NCBI GenBank assembly: GCA_958299035.1
Contig: CATQJL010000305.1
Coordinates: 37,585,733-37,649,732, forward strand
Reading direction: 5' to 3'
DNA: 64,000 bases
Source: Cylicocyclus nassatus
Lineage: Eukaryota > Nematoda > Chromadorea > Rhabditida > Strongylidae
The first letter of the stretch is position 1. Each line of letters opens with the position of its first letter. A program made the position numbers and the translations under genes. This document shows, piece after piece, positions 1 to 12,365 of this stretch. Under the pieces are notes generated by a model that did not search any database, was not told the DNA's origin, and worked only from the letters and a program-made list of their open reading frames with translations.

Positions 1-1180
1 ATCCTCCAAGAATCCAGGATGGGTACGCCAAAGATGGACGGTGTGTGCAATGGCACACATGATCATATGAAATGAACCGACGGTACATCATTGAAAAGGT
101 GCGCACTGTGTTTTGATGAATGCACTTGGCTTCGAAATGAGAATTTTACTTTTCGAAAAGGCCGATCGGTAGAAACACGTGCGACGAAAACAACTTACGC
201 TGTGTGTGGCACTCAGACTAAACCTCAAATCAATCCTTCCTCACTCAATGAACTTTGCGTACAACACGCTGGCGTGGAGTGAGCCTTGATGGTCGTTCGT
301 TGCGTAAAAGGTCATGTTTTCGCGTGTAATCCGCTGAGGCTGAGAGTTTTTTCTCGAAAAAATTATAAACACAGGATTGAAGTAGCAAAGCATAGCGACG
401 CCCTCTAATCAATAAGCATTTCGAAAATGGACGCATGCGAAACGCAATGATGCAGATCTTTGAGCGCAAAGAGAGCACGCTTGTAGTCGAATGATGTGAC
501 AGCGGCGAAAATGTTGAGAGAAAGGCACTTTTATGTTTACATTCGTAAAATGAGTGAATAGATGGTTTTTTACGGTTTTCGAGAGAGTTTGAAAAAGAGT
601 TTTTATTACATTGTGCAGTGGATGTTTTGATTCAAAAACAAACGGGGCTTTCATTAAGCACTTATTCCGGTTGGATAGACAGTCAAACATAGAGAACAAA
701 AGAAATCTGATATATAAAGAATCGTTAGCTCACTTCAAAAATCTTCAAATAGCGGGGAACCACGACGAGTCCCGAAGCAAACGCTCTTCCAAATAGCGCT
801 TATAGCTACTGGTTCACTAGTACTTGAAATAAAGCACTGAATGATAACAAAAATGAAAACAAAGAAAAGCAAAGATGAAAACAAAGATTAGGCAACAAGA
901 AATGAAAAAATGACGCGAGCCCACGCTGCCAATCTCGTTTGCCTGCACATCTAACTTTTCTGGTGCGATCAACAATGTCTCGAGCGGGCAACGATATGGC
1001 TTCCATTTGGCAGCCACAATACAGCGTTATGAATTAAGGCTGCCTGCTCATAGCATTGATGCGGCCCGCTGACAGAAATCTTGTATTCGCAGCCCCATCG
1101 TTTCACGGTCGCTGCCAGCTTAACGGAGTCGCTGCCTCGTCGTTGCCTTTTGGCTGCTTTTGTAGGAATGAATGCGCTCT
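1..1180. other. Non-coding stretch, no gene seen
   Basis: Open frames here are short (under 100 codons), overlap on both strands and show no domain or splice context. From about 1020 onward the sequence becomes GC-rich with scattered GCTGCC and CCCGCTCA words that lead into the tandem repeat starting at 1181. Nothing else is supported. Confidence 0.5.
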
Positions 1181-1529
1181 GCAGCTATTTTCTGACTCAT
1201 GAAAGATTATAGCTGCCCGCTGGTAGCCCGTCGCTGCCCGCTCACCGCCATTCCTACAATGTCGTCGCCCGCTCACTGCCACTTTTGCAGTATCGCCGCC
1301 CGCTCAGTGAAACTGCCCTTTATCGCCGCCGGCTGAGAGCCTGTGATTGTCTGAGCAGCTATTTTCTGACTCATGAAAGATTATAGCTGCCCGCTGGTAG
1401 CCCGTCGCTGCCCGCTCACCGCCATTCCTACAATGTCGTCGCCCGCTCACTGCCACTTTTGCAGTATCGCCGCCCGCTCAGTGAAACTGCCCTTTATCGC
1501 CGCCGGCTGAGAGCCTGTGATTGTCTGAG
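1181..1529. repeat. Tandem duplication, two 174-bp units
   Basis: Two head-to-tail copies with a period of 174 bp (1181-1354 and 1355-1529) look identical by eye. Each unit is built from smaller imperfect repeats of the word GCCCGCTCA with CGCC/CTGCC spacers, so the unit is itself a degenerate minisatellite. The near identity of the copies implies a recent duplication or an active satellite. No reading frame runs through both copies. Confidence 0.9.
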
Positions 1530-1756
1530 AAGCGGTAGAGAAATATTTCACGCCATAATATGGGTCTTTTTGGCTGAATCTACATAGCAAACAGTTTCAA
1601 AAGGGAGTTTGCTTTACTTGTTTGCGACGATCACATGCTCTAACAAAACGTTTCAAATTGTTTTGACTATTATATAAAAAGACTGGACAGCTATTGAGTC
1701 ATCTCATATGTTTTCGTCCCTTATCGGTGCTCTAAGAAAGAGCATTTCAAACTCAA
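1530..1756. other. AT-rich spacer
   Basis: AT-rich sequence between the tandem repeat and the minus-strand reading frames. Nothing recognisable. Confidence 0.4.
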
Positions 1757-2451
1757 TCAAAATGTGTTGAAATTTTTCCTGACGCTTGGCAGATAGACGG
1801 TCCTCATAAAATCTGTGAGAGATTTTTTCAAATCAAAGCGCGTATTACGTGAACCTGTTGAAAAATGGGTCGGATAACGGAAAAATACCGAACCGACTAC
1901 GCTAGGGGCGCTCCAGAAAGTGCAGCATCTCTTCGTCACCAGTTGCAAAGATTGGCCGCACTTTAGATAACCATCTATGACTGGAATTCCACTTGTCCAG
2001 CCAATCCATATCCAATGTGTAGTCCTCGGTGGCGTTTGCCAGCCGCGAGATTGCCTATCGCTAGTCCTGGTCACCGCTTGTAGCTAATGTTTTGAGGCTT
2101 TTGGTCAAACAAGAGCATTGACAAGTTGCCACCTATCCAATCGATACCCATGAATGTGGGGATGCCAAAGGGTATCCAGCAATTTTCGGTACTGGCCTGG
2201 CGATCGCTAATATCGGCGACGGGTAATCTTATGACCAAATTTGCAATATGCTTGTCTCTGCGTTGTAAATAAGTTGTTTGTTTATTTAGCCATGTATACA
2301 AACTGCGCGCGGCTTGCCAAAGATCACTTTGGAGCATTCCAGTGTGAAAACATTTTCGAAGCGTGTAAATGTCTGAGGGGTCAATTTTTGCCCAACATGT
2401 TTTACGATTTGCCCGAAAACGAAGTTCGGTGTGCTTCCAGGACTTCTGCAC
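1757..2451 (-). CDS. Unrecognised minus-strand reading frames (doubtful)
   Basis: Two adjoining minus-strand frames, of 126 codons (2451-2071) and 105 codons (2074-1757), overlap by 4 nt and together cover about 700 bp. The first contains basic and aromatic stretches such as SDIYTLRKCFHTGML and CWIPFGIPTFMGIDW. No domain is recognised and no signal peptide is visible. The end-to-end arrangement would fit a frameshifted remnant of a mobile-element protein, but chance is possible. A decayed coding sequence is the most that can be said. Confidence 0.25.
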
Positions 2452-3719
2452 TGGGCCTTATGCCCAAGTTTGCGTAGTTGTCATGAAGACCAGCGTTTAA
2501 CGACAAGTATCCGACTGAAACCTGCGCTTAGACTGCTTCTGTCGAAGCGCATATCTCTTGTGTAAATTTTAAAGATGGTAGTTTAAAGTAGAAGTGCAGA
2601 CATTCTCTGTCGGAACCAAGAGAGGGCAATGTTCTCTTAGGGTGCGGAATAAAGTGAAAGAAGGACGAATGCAGCGTGAAGAATCAACACAGCGGTAAGA
2701 ACAAGATGCTTAATTTACGAGAGTACATTGATAATGTGCTAAAATATTGAGTGGAAAGAAGTGGCACATATATATCTCCCCAACAAGGTATTCTTGGTTA
2801 TCATTTACTTAAAACCTTTTAGGTAGTTAGTTCTATCATTACACAGTTACCGCGGTTAATTTTACCTCGAGTTATGGTTGGTAAATGTAGGCACAGTTGA
2901 ACTTGTTGTGCGAAAATTTGTAGCACTGAGTAGCGTAGCATTGCAAGCACCGAAGGCCGGCGTGGACCGACACATTTATGGGCGTATAGCTCTCTCTAAT
3001 ATTGGAGAATCTTGACAACTTTCGATGACTTCAAAAGCTCTGACACAACGATCTTCTCGAAGGGGCGCAACTTCAACCTAAAAGCCCTTTCGAGGGCTAC
3101 GATTGCAATGAATATAACCGCATAGATATTTCAAACATGGATATTTATCAAATGTGGTGTATCGAAGTGAAACTCAGTAGGACCATATGACTTCACTAAG
3201 TAAATTTTGTTGTAACGAATTGTGAAGAAGGTTGATCAATCTAGGAAGTAATCATCAAGAAACAGATTTCAAGTGCGAAAGTAGGTGCAATTGCAACTAT
3301 TATAAACTTGTATCTGAAAGTATGCAACTGCCCACAGGTTTCAAAGGTTAAGTGTTGCTCTACCAGATAGTGAGAAAAGAAGGCCGGGTCGAGAGTTGTT
3401 CGCCGAGAACCGAAAATTTTAAGAAATACACCATTCTAAGTTGCTTAGTGACAGCTGACATTTCAAATCCTACAAATTTTGAGTATGAAGGTGTATGATT
3501 GCAACTTCATAGGTTTTGTAGAGTAGATTTACTGTATCTAATAGACCTTAGTGCCAAACTATGAAAACATTGCCAAGATCCACGCTTTGGTGAAAGATTG
3601 GTTTGGCGCTCATAATGTGTGAATATCGTGAGGGAGATTTAACAGGCAATCGTGGTTAAGTCCCGCAAGAGTCTGCTCACAAAATGAGACTCGCAAAAAT
3701 AAGGTAATTGCTTAAAAAC
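2452..3719. other. AT-rich non-coding stretch
   Basis: No long open frame, no inverted repeat longer than about 15 bp and no splice-bounded open exon was noticed. Unannotated. Confidence 0.4.
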
Positions 3720-4160
3720 CGAATTTCGATCGTTGGCCGGACGGTGAAATGGTTTGATATATGCTCGGGCCCAAGTTCAGGATATCGGGTTCTCGCGTAA
3801 GACTACCTCTTTTCGCGGCCTCCATTTTATCAGCTCACTCTTGCCGGACTCCACGACGAATGTCGACAAAGGTCACTGTCGGCCGCTGGCACGGCAACTG
3901 ATATGTCTGCCGATCGGACAGGCCCATGCTGGTCGCACACGAGGGCAAATCTGTTGCCGGCCTATAACACGGTGACATTGTATGCCGGTAAACAGCATTT
4001 CCATTACATGCCGCACGTACGGAAGCTTTAAGCTTCTGTCGTCTCCTCTGCGGTGGTAAACGAGGGCCGCTCGGGCGGCGGGAATCCCTTAGAAGACAAT
4101 ATTCGTGAGTTTGAAAATTACCTTTACCTTGGCTGCAAATTCTTGACCATCTTTGTATAA
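3720..4160 (+). mobile_element. Possible LINE reverse-transcriptase fragment
   Basis: A GC-rich island with a 73-codon open frame at 3754-3975. It is followed at about 4090-4145 by a frame reading EDNIREFENYLYLGCKF. The YLYLG core resembles the conserved VYLG segment just after the thumb of non-LTR reverse transcriptases; the intact RTE copy next door has SSYVYLGR at the equivalent place. This could be a truncated relic of another non-LTR element. The match is short, so confidence is low. Confidence 0.25.
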
Positions 4161-4645
4161 CTCTTGCGTTCCAAATTGTCTATTATTATTAAGTTAATGC
4201 AAAAATAATGGCCGTTTTGCGAATGCTCATTTTGACGTGCTATAACTTTTTGACCCCCACAATGGTTGGTCGCCTCATCGTGGCGTGGGGATGACACTGG
4301 GTGTCGAACTGCGCAGCCGAGTGCATACTCTGGTAGGGCCTCCCAAGCTGTGAAAGAGTTCCACGTTTCCGGTTTCGGCCGGATGCCTAGCTAAGAACCG
4401 GCCACGCCAGATCCCCCGCCGTCTGGCTTCGTCTGGTCGCTAGGCGGTCCCTCCCCGCTTCAAGCCCGGGGTCAGCGATCGCCCCGTGGAAATCAAGAGT
4501 AGGCCTAGTAAGCCACCTCTTGTAGGGGAAAATCCATATTACTCCTCCAGTTAGAAGGTTAGAAAGAAACCCTGCACATCGTATCCCGCCTACGGCGCCG
4601 GGTGGTAGCAAGAACGATTTCAGGGTACTCAGGGCGCCTTTCGGA

Positions 4646-5412
4646 TTGGACAAAAACGACACGTCTGCCCGGGCGACACGCCATGGAGACTGCCTCATGC
4701 TCTGCACCTACAACGCCAGGACAGTCTCCACAAACGCCGACCTCTATGCTCTTCTTCTTTCTCTTCACGCTGCAGAGCACATCAACTACCACATCATCGC
4801 TCTGCAGGAAACCAAGTCCAGGAAGAAGGACGTGCGACAGATGAGTGATGGGACCCTCTTCCATCACTCGTGGTGAAAGGGATCCATCACGAAACGAGGC
4901 GTCGGCTTTTCGTTCACCCATCATCGTCCATCTTGTCGATTCGCTTGAGATCCTATCATCTCAACTAGGCATCCTACGACTACGCCCTCTACGTCAGAAG
5001 ACCATCAGCATCATCAACTGCTACTCGCCAACATCAGCAGCTGACGACTCAGAACTAGTTGCTTTCTACGAAGTCGTGGAGGAGGTCGTCCGCAACGAAA
5101 AGTCCTTCTACAAGTATGTTGTGGGCGACTTCAATGCGAAAATCGGGATGCCACTAGAAAAGGAATATAGGATCGGGAAGTTTGGATATGGGCTCCGAAA
5201 TGAAAACGGCAGCCGTCTCGTTCGCCTTCTCTCCGCCGCACGACTCTTCCATGGAAACTCCATCTTTATGAAGAAAGAACATCGCCGGTGGACTTGGGAA
5301 TCGCCCAACGGAACGACTCATGCTGAAATCGACCACATTCTCACCAAGGTGGAGCTTACTCGATGTCTCTGTAGTTCCATCCTTCTGTAGTGGCTCCGAT
5401 CACCGCCTCCTT
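4646..5412 (+). pseudogene. Apurinic-like endonuclease domain of the RTE element (frameshifted)
   Basis: This part would nick target DNA in an active element. Frames at 4646-4876, 4845-5390 and 5320-5682 must be joined to read the domain. Catalytic-type motifs present are QETK (the metal-binding Glu), GDFNA and the C-terminal SDHRLL. The frame breaks at about 4876 and 5350 show that this copy is dead. Confidence 0.8.
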
Positions 5413-5706
5413 CGAGCGAAGATACGACTCAGCCGAAGGCTGGAAAAGAAAGTCTGTCACAGTGCCGCGAGAAGGAAGCGAATCGTTTATGACGGTAACA
5501 GGCTGGAGGAGCTCATATCAAGATGTGACTGGCCCATCGAGGAGGACCCAACGTACGACTACGACCGGCTTCTGAAAGGATTGCGAGCCTGCGGAGAATG
5601 CGCCTCAGTGATTTTTGAGAAGAACTTGGATCACATTAGGACCACCAAGGAGTTGCTCGAAAGAAGAAGACTTTTAAGGTAGGATCATGCAACCCATCTC
5701 GAGCGA

Positions 5707-7545
5707 TTGATAGCCAACGCCAATGGCAGAACAGCTTGGCAGGAGGATCTCAGGAAGTACAGGCAAGCCAAGATACTGGAAGCAGTCGAAAGAAGACGAA
5801 GTCTCAAGAAGTGCCGAAGGGACCTCTGCGAATATCACGTACCGCTGGCTGCACTACTGAACGAAGACGGGACTCCGACTTCTTCCCGATACAAGATGGA
5901 ATCTATCGCGAAGAACTTTTAAGCCAACCTCTTCCGCTCATCGACACCCGTGCAGATGCCCGTTGTTCCCACTGGAAAAATACCACCACGAATTCTAACT
6001 GCTGAAGTGCCGTATTGCGATACAGACCATGAAGAATTCCACTGCTCCAGGACCAGATCATCTTTCCGTCGAACTTCTGCGAGCCGGAGGACACCGTCTA
6101 CACGAGATTCTAGCGTCGCATTTGACATCTTACCTTCAGAAGGAGAAGATTCCCGACCAGTGGAGAAGGTCAAGAACCGTCCTTCTCTTCAAGAAGGGTG
6201 AACGGGAGGATCTTCGGAATTACCTTCCAAAATGCCTGCTGAGTGTGCTGTACAGGCTTTCCATGACATTATTCTCGCTCGCATATCTAGGACATTGGAT
6301 GAAGCCCAACCCTAAGAAAAAGCTGCATTGCGCAAGGGATTCAGTTGCATGGACCACATGCAGACCGTTTCGAGGGTCATGGAAGTCTGCCGGGAGTAGC
6401 GACTGCCTCTCGTCTTAACCTTTGTCGACTACGAGAAAGCCTTTGACAGCATTGAAAGTAACGCCATCCTGTCTGCGCTAGTCGATCAAGGAGTGGACCC
6501 AGCTTACGTGAGGACACTAGCCAACTGCTACAAGGACTGTACAACGAGATGCAGCTATTCCATCGCCCCCTGACCATCCAATCAGGAAGGGGGTCCGACA
6601 AGGCGACACAATCTCGCCGAAGCTGCTCACCGCGGCCTTGCAGTGGGTGATGAAGTCACTGGACTGCGACGAGAGAGCATACGAGTTGATGGGAGATTCC
6701 TGTCCAACCTTTGTTTTGCGGACGACATCGTTCTCTTCTCGAGCAGTATCACTGAAGCAGAGACGATGCTGAAGGAACTGTACGAAGTAGGGAAGAAGAT
6801 CGGACTGCGAATAAATCGGAAGAAGACTCAGTTTATGAGGAACGCCCTTTGCGAAGATGCAGAAATGGAATTGGAAGGCACCCCTAATATGGAGACGTCT
6901 TCTTACGTGTATCTCGGACGTTTGATGAAGATGGAGAACGACTTGAGGGAAGAACTTAACAGGAGAAGAAGAGCAGCCTGGGCCGCCTTCGGGCCTCTGA
7001 AGGAAGCCATCGACCAACTGACGGACTCGGAGCTTCGTGCCCACCTGTTCGACTTAACCGTTCTCCCGGCGCTCTGTTACGCAGCTGAGACTTGGGCCGA
7101 CACTGTAGCCACGTCGAAAGCTTTACGGACCACCCACAGGGCGCTCGAGCGCAGTCTTCTGAAGATGACCTGACGCAAGCAACATCTAGTCGGACTTCGC
7201 AGCACGGATATGAGAAGAATGTCCCGTCTTCGTGACCCAGCGGAATACGTTGCGAAAGCCAAACACCGATGGGCCGGTCACATAATGAGAAGAATAGACG
7301 ACAGATGGACACTAATAACATCTGAGTGGATTCCTCGCGAAGCCAAACGTCCTCGAGGAAAACCAGACGAGATGGGCAGACGTGTTCGTGGAACGGATGT
7401 GCCAGCTGAGAAATCAGCTGGATACGACTTTCGCCCCCGAACTCGTGGACGCAGCCACAGACGACGGCCAAGAAGATCGTGGATATCTGAAGCGAGGGAC
7501 AGAGAAAAATTGCAACTTCTGTACTGCGGCCCGCACGTCACTTGA
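5707..7545 (+). pseudogene. Reverse-transcriptase domain of the RTE element (frameshifted)
   Basis: Pieces at 5707-5922, 6029-6418, about 6417-6640, 6643-7173 and 7210-7545 carry the finger, palm and thumb motifs. These include APGPDHLSVELLRAGG before the palm, the F-V-D-Y-E-K-A-F motif A and the F-A-D-D motif C. Each lies in a frame different from its neighbour. No stretch longer than about 180 codons is open, against roughly 1000 codons expected for an intact element. It is inferred to be an old inactive insertion. Confidence 0.85.
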
Positions 7546-7585
7546 GGACGGGCCATCTAAGTATCTAAGTAAGTATAACTTTTTT

Positions 7586-8876
7586 TAAAAAAAACCAATT
7601 TCTGAATGCGGTAAGTCCCATCAGAAGCAGCAAACCTTTTCCACAGCGCACATTTATCTATACTCTCATCATAAATGCGAGAAAAATATGGATCGTAAAA
7701 CAAAAAAGGTTTTTTTCTGAAACCTTGTTTTTGAAGATTCATAACTTCCTTCAAAATGTTATTATGAATGATAAGGCCCCTTTTGTAGCAGCAAACTTAG
7801 TATAAAACGCGTTTGAAAGGTTTGGAATAAAAAATTTGCAAGATGGAAAAAAAATTAAAATTCAGAAATGTCAGTCTTTTGAACTTTTGTTTCAGTACTA
7901 TCCGGCATTCTCAGCCTTACCCGGGCGATGTCTCAGTTAACGCGTATTGCGTTGCAAACTTGGAGCAGCTCACCTGCTACAGCCTTTTGCCGCCGCATCC
8001 CTTACTGCGAAATGAGAACGATCCCTTCCGCCAATGTTTACGCTAAAGTGTTTGATAGCAGATGAAAGGAATTCATTTTTATTGCAAAGTGCTAAATTCA
8101 ATAAATCGATAGAATAGCCCAACAAATAGCCAAAATGTAGCCTATCATTTGCGCAGGGGTTGAAAACGTATGTGTGCAAAGCTTCAGACAGTTGAGCGGC
8201 CCTCGTTTCTATAACGCACATACCCTTCAAACTGACAATTTTTGGATCTTATTAATATAGAGATGCCTCATAGTCCCAAATCTAGAATTGATTTTCTGCG
8301 TACTGATTACCGAATAGGTTTTCCCTGCCAAAAGGATGCCCTAGCCTTACACATACAGAATTGAGCAAAGCTTTGGCAAGCTTTAGCGATAGTCTTATTC
8401 TTCAAAAAAAACTCTGTGGGTCATACAATGACTGCAACGACTACCCATGTTGAGGCGCTGATATGTCAATCTGGATAACTTCAAATAAAGTTAAGATGCA
8501 TAATGTAAATATTTTCTGTTACATATAGTAGCTGGATTTTCGAAAAAGCGCCGTTCATACGTGCTCTAATTTTGGCGAAAAGTGAATGCAATGAAACTCT
8601 AAAGCTATGTAACTTCAAAATAATGAGGATGGTTTCCGACTTCAACCACCATTAGGTAGAGCATAAAAAGTACTTTTCAACGATATGCTGTATTTGTTTC
8701 AAGGAAGAAGAATTTGATGGAAAAAAAGTTGTCCTGAAGAGAGGCTTGGAAATTCTTCATTATTTTTGCAACAACTCAGTGCTATCCTCTCACACAAATG
8801 TAACCTCCAAGCATTGCTCGTTGAGTTGTATTCCCTTTCAGCCTTACGTGGAGCACGTGTTTCTTCGATTAAGGAC
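7586..8876. other. Non-coding spacer with a short repeat piece
   Basis: AT-rich. At 8093-8165 there is a segment (AATCGATAGAA...TAGCCTATCATTTGCGC) that recurs at about 36026-36090 and belongs to a dispersed repeat family of this window. No supported gene. Confidence 0.4.
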
Positions 8877-9058
8877 ACGGACAGAGCTTACGCGATTTGA
8901 TCGCCGCGATTTTCATTCATTTTCATTTTACATCCAAAAAATTTCGAACTGGAAAACTATCACAAACGAAATGCAAGCTGATCGGCATGCAATGAACTCG
9001 TAACATTTGTCTTGTAGCGATTGATTCGCGATGATCAAATCGCGTGAACTCTGCCCGA
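8877..9058. mobile_element. MITE, family A copy 1
   Basis: A roughly 180-bp foldback unit whose ends read CGGACAGAGCTTACGCGA and, as the complement of the right end, CGGGCAGAGTTCACGCGA. It shares its whole length and central sequence (TTTTCATTCATTTTCA, CTGGAAAA, GATCGGCATG) with the copy at 10484-10681. A non-autonomous DNA transposon is inferred; the superfamily is not clear. Confidence 0.75.
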
Positions 9059-9716
9059 GGCCATGCGAAGAGTTGATAGAAGGCTAACATATTGAGAATG
9101 CGTCTGCCGTGCTTGCCCAATGCGATCGAGTAAAACAATAATTCTTGCTTGCCTACATGCTGGTTTGTGAATCGTTGTTTTCCGTTTTTCTAGATGCTTT
9201 AGTAAGGCATCTGTTCGGTAATAAATTTACCATTGGAGCTTATTAATGGAATGGTGTTCATATGGTACAGCTCTTCTTGGAGCGGACGGGAGCCGCTCCT
9301 TCAAGGCGCTTTCAACGCGAAAGTGGGTAGTGTACTGTATGTCGGCAAAAGGGATGGTCCCACGCAGACATCTGCGAAAGATGACATTATCTACGCAGCT
9401 CCTGCACTATAGACACTACGAATTTGTACCAGCTGCCGGAGCGGAGTGGAGCCCTGGCGACATATAGTCTCTTACCCGAAAAAAGCGCATATACCTTCGC
9501 ACTCTGAAGTCATGCTCGTGCGCACCGGTCTGATGGTGAGTGCATTATTCTGGTACTGTACATTAAAAACATCTTTGAGCACTGCACAGCCTTTCACGCA
9601 GAAAGGCTAAATTCAGTAAAAAGGGCGCCGACCGTGTTCAGTTACTGTCTGCTCACCATTGTGATCACTCTTGTGAAGTCGTGTGGCCTAAAAGCTAACA
9701 ATATATTTCGAAACCA
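9059..9716. other. Non-coding spacer
   Basis: No supported gene or repeat. A 73-codon frame at 9246-9467 has no recognisable content. Confidence 0.4.
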
Positions 9717-9905
9717 GTGGCCGTATTCATCATTGATACCTTGAGGTAAATTCTACCTCCAGGTAGTTTTATCACTTATTATCAACAAAATTACATTGAG
9801 AATTTACCTCAAGGTACTTTTTTAATACGGGTACTTGCTGATAATGAGTGATAAAACTACTCGGAGGTAGAATTTACCTCAAGGTATCAATGATGAATAG
9901 GCCAC
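9717..9905. mobile_element. MITE with long terminal inverted repeats
   Basis: A 189-bp element. The left arm GTGGCCGTATTCATCATTG and its right-arm complement GTGGCCTATTCATCATTG extend as inverted repeats for more than 40 bp (TACCTTGAGGTAAATT both sides). The centre holds two further copies of the TTACCTCAAGGTA word. Nearly the whole element can fold into a hairpin. Confidence 0.85.
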
Positions 9906-10483
9906 AGGACAGAATTTTAGCAGCACCTGAGTTGACGCTACGATAACCGCGTAAGTTGAGAGTACCAACAACGTGATCGACCGCATCAAAATGAATGGGA
10001 AATACAAAGGCTCTGCCTGATATCCGTACACAAGTTGTTAACGAACATGTTATTGAATGATCAATTGATGAGAACTTCTTTTCTATGTTGTTGGTCGTTC
10101 AACAGCAATGATGATGTTGCCTTCATTAATGTTGCTGTGAATGCCATTTTCCGTGCGACTTTTCATCATTTGGTAAGGGCTCGCATAGGAGAATAAGACT
10201 TTACTGTTAATCGTTCCATTATTCAACATTAACAGCGTACAGCAGCAACAGCGATGACAGCAGCGATGTATGGCCGCAACCTACATCAACTTTCCATACG
10301 GTTTTGCCTGTGCTACATGATACCTTCGAACGGGTAAACTTAGAAATTTCTTTGATGCAGGAGTTGGCTGATTCGACTTTAAAAAAAAGTTACTTATGCT
10401 TGGAAATGACCTTGTCACTACTCAGACATTCAAAGGCTCTCAACGGGCAGCCATCATAAAGTCTCCACCATAGGTGCGATAGG
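9906..10483. other. Non-coding spacer
   Basis: Nothing recognised on either strand. Confidence 0.4.
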
Positions 10484-10681
10484 CCCCGGTCAGACTTCAC
10501 GCGACTTAATCGTCGCGACCAAATCGCCAAGATTTCCATTCATTTTCATTTCACATTCAAAAAATTCGGGCTGGAAAAGTATCACAACCGAATGCAAGTT
10601 GATCGACATGGAATGATGTTGTAACAGTTGTCTCGTCGCGGTTCAGTCGCGACCATCAAATCGCGTGAAGTCTGCCCGGGC
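10484..10681. mobile_element. MITE, family A copy 2
   Basis: Terminal inverted repeats CCCGGTCAGACTTCACGCGA (10485-10504) and its complement at 10661-10680, with one or two mismatches. The interior carries GTCGCGACC-type palindromes. It is the better-preserved sibling of the 8877-9058 copy. Confidence 0.85.
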
Positions 10682-11267
10682 ATATCTTCGATAGTCTAGA
10701 GACAGGGCGTCAAAAGTGAAGGTTATTTGAACATCTGACGTCATAAACAGTGAAGGTTGTTTAAAGATGATCAGAGAAGAGAAAATGACACAAAACAGAT
10801 ACAAAAAGCAAAAGAAACTGCTGAGAATAGGATAAAGGCTTAAAATCTTTCGTTTGGCGACTTTTCAAAGTGAAGTTTTCGCTTCAGGACCAGCAATTCG
10901 CAACACGGGGTTTTGATTTTTGATGCGTCCTTTGAATTTTTACCCCCGCATTGACGTTCCTGTTTCCTGGGACGTTGTCTGGATTGTTGCGCTTATTGTT
11001 CTGAGCAACAATCGCCCAAGCTGGAAAAAAAATCGATGCGAAGGCATTGAAACAGTACAAGGTAAAGAAAAACGCACTTTTTACGATTTTTCGCAAAAAA
11101 TCCTCAATAATCGAAGAGATAAAGGCTGGGTGGTTGTCTGCATTATGAACAGAAGCAAGATCTATAGAATGCACAAAAAAACCGAGTAAAAAGAGGTAAA
11201 CTAGAACAAGAGATTTTCGAAAACAAGGTTTTTGCCGGATTTCTCGTCCACATCAAGAAATGTGATT
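10682..11267. other. Non-coding spacer
   Basis: AT-rich. One copy of TGGGACGTTGTC at about 10968-10979 matches the terminal repeat of the element starting at 11268, so an older related element may have stood here. Confidence 0.35.
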
Positions 11268-11566
11268 TTGGGACGTTGTCAGCGTGAAAATATAGATCAA
11301 GAGCTTCAAAATGATATATAGCTTGCTAAAATTGGGTGCGAAACGGCGAAGAAAAGGGTACCAGAGCCAAATGCCCCGCGCCCCGCGTTTGGGGTAGCGA
11401 GGTAGCGCGCAGCGCGCGGAGACGCAGACGAGCAGCGGAGACAGACCAGAGCCGACGGGGCATTTGGCTCTGGTCGTAGATCTCCGCGGGGTCTCAACGA
11501 AACCCTGTAACATTATACATCATTCTGACCGTCATGACACGACGAGGAGAGCTGACAACGTCCCAA
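11268..11566. mobile_element. TIR element with GC-rich inner palindrome
   Basis: A perfect 16-bp terminal inverted repeat TTGGGACGTTGTCAGC (11268-11283) has its complement at 11551-11566. Inside is a second inverted repeat, CCAGAGCCAAATGCCCC (11361-11377) against 11457-11473, enclosing a very GC-rich core (GCGCGCAGCGCGCGGAG). A non-autonomous DNA transposon with a nested foldback is inferred. Confidence 0.8.
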
Positions 11567-12365
11567 GCTTTAAAAGTCACTTACTAACGAGATAGACCAG
11601 CATTTTCGTGCGCGACTCTCTGCGCACAATTAAGCGCAGTTTCTCATTTTAATTCAACTCCAACAGCTTTCCAAACTTTTGAATCTCATTTTTGGTCAAG
11701 TAGGAGGCTAAATGAGGAACGCTGTCCTGAATTCTGAGAAAATTTTCACAGAAATTCTCTTTTCAGCGTAAAAAAGGCTTTAAAAAAGCAATTTCTCGGT
11801 TTCGCTGAGACATTCAGTTATTCTTTCTTATATTTGGTTCATTCACATTCTTCCAATATAGTCAGGATTATAACATCCGGGAATGATATCCACGAATGTC
11901 CATTTTAAAAATGGGCTTTTCGCGAATGAAACGCGAATAAAATGGACTTAGTCCCTGCGATGCGATAAGATATCGCGTTCGCAAATCCATTCATTCCATA
12001 CAAAAATGCTTCACCAAACCATTCTTCAACTTGCCTCAACCTGTTTACTCACTCTTGCAAACTCATTCCCACCAAGTGCTCGATATCTAGGCTGATCTAA
12101 CTTTACTATATCAGTCACGTGGATACTCCATTCTTTTTCATTTCATTACACCTCATAGAATGCCATTTATTAACTATGACTATGCATCTAAATTAGTTTC
12201 AGTCCATCTAAAATCCAAGTAATACCTAAGCATTTGCTCTTCAAAACTTCTATGAATCTGCATTGAATCATATTCGTATGTGAAGTTTCCAGCAGAAAGC
12301 AAACCTTGGCTAGACTTGCATTGCAATTTGTGAATCAAAATGCTTATCTCACAGAAAACCTTGTA
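11567..12365. other. AT-rich non-coding stretch
   Basis: No gene or repeat recognised. Confidence 0.4.

Larger units (their letters stand above)
4250..7585 (+). mobile_element. Degenerate RTE-like non-LTR retrotransposon
   Basis: About 3.3 kb with endonuclease and reverse-transcriptase domains in order but in shifting frames. The endonuclease begins near 4690 (TYNARTV, then LQETKSRKKD) and continues after a frame change near 4876 with INCYSPTSA, VGDFNAKIG (about 5123-5150) and SGSDHRLL (about 5389-5412). The reverse transcriptase shows LTFVDYEKAFDS (about 6417-6450), GVRQGDTISP (about 6590-6620) and the catalytic FADDIVLFSS (about 6712-6741). It ends in a basic region with KAKHRWAGHIMRRIDDRW (about 7255-7310). 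At least four frameshifts and an in-frame stop just before the FVDYEKAF segment make it non-functional. The 3' end is a short TAAGTA-type tail at 7558-7582, as seen in RTE elements. The sequence closely resembles the endonuclease/reverse-transcriptase ORFs common in hookworm genomes. The 5' boundary near 4250 is uncertain. Confidence 0.9.

Noticed and set aside
1181..1529. Possible CRISPR-like or centromeric array
   Set aside because: Only two adjoining units without spacers; the genome is eukaryotic. Described as a tandem duplication only.
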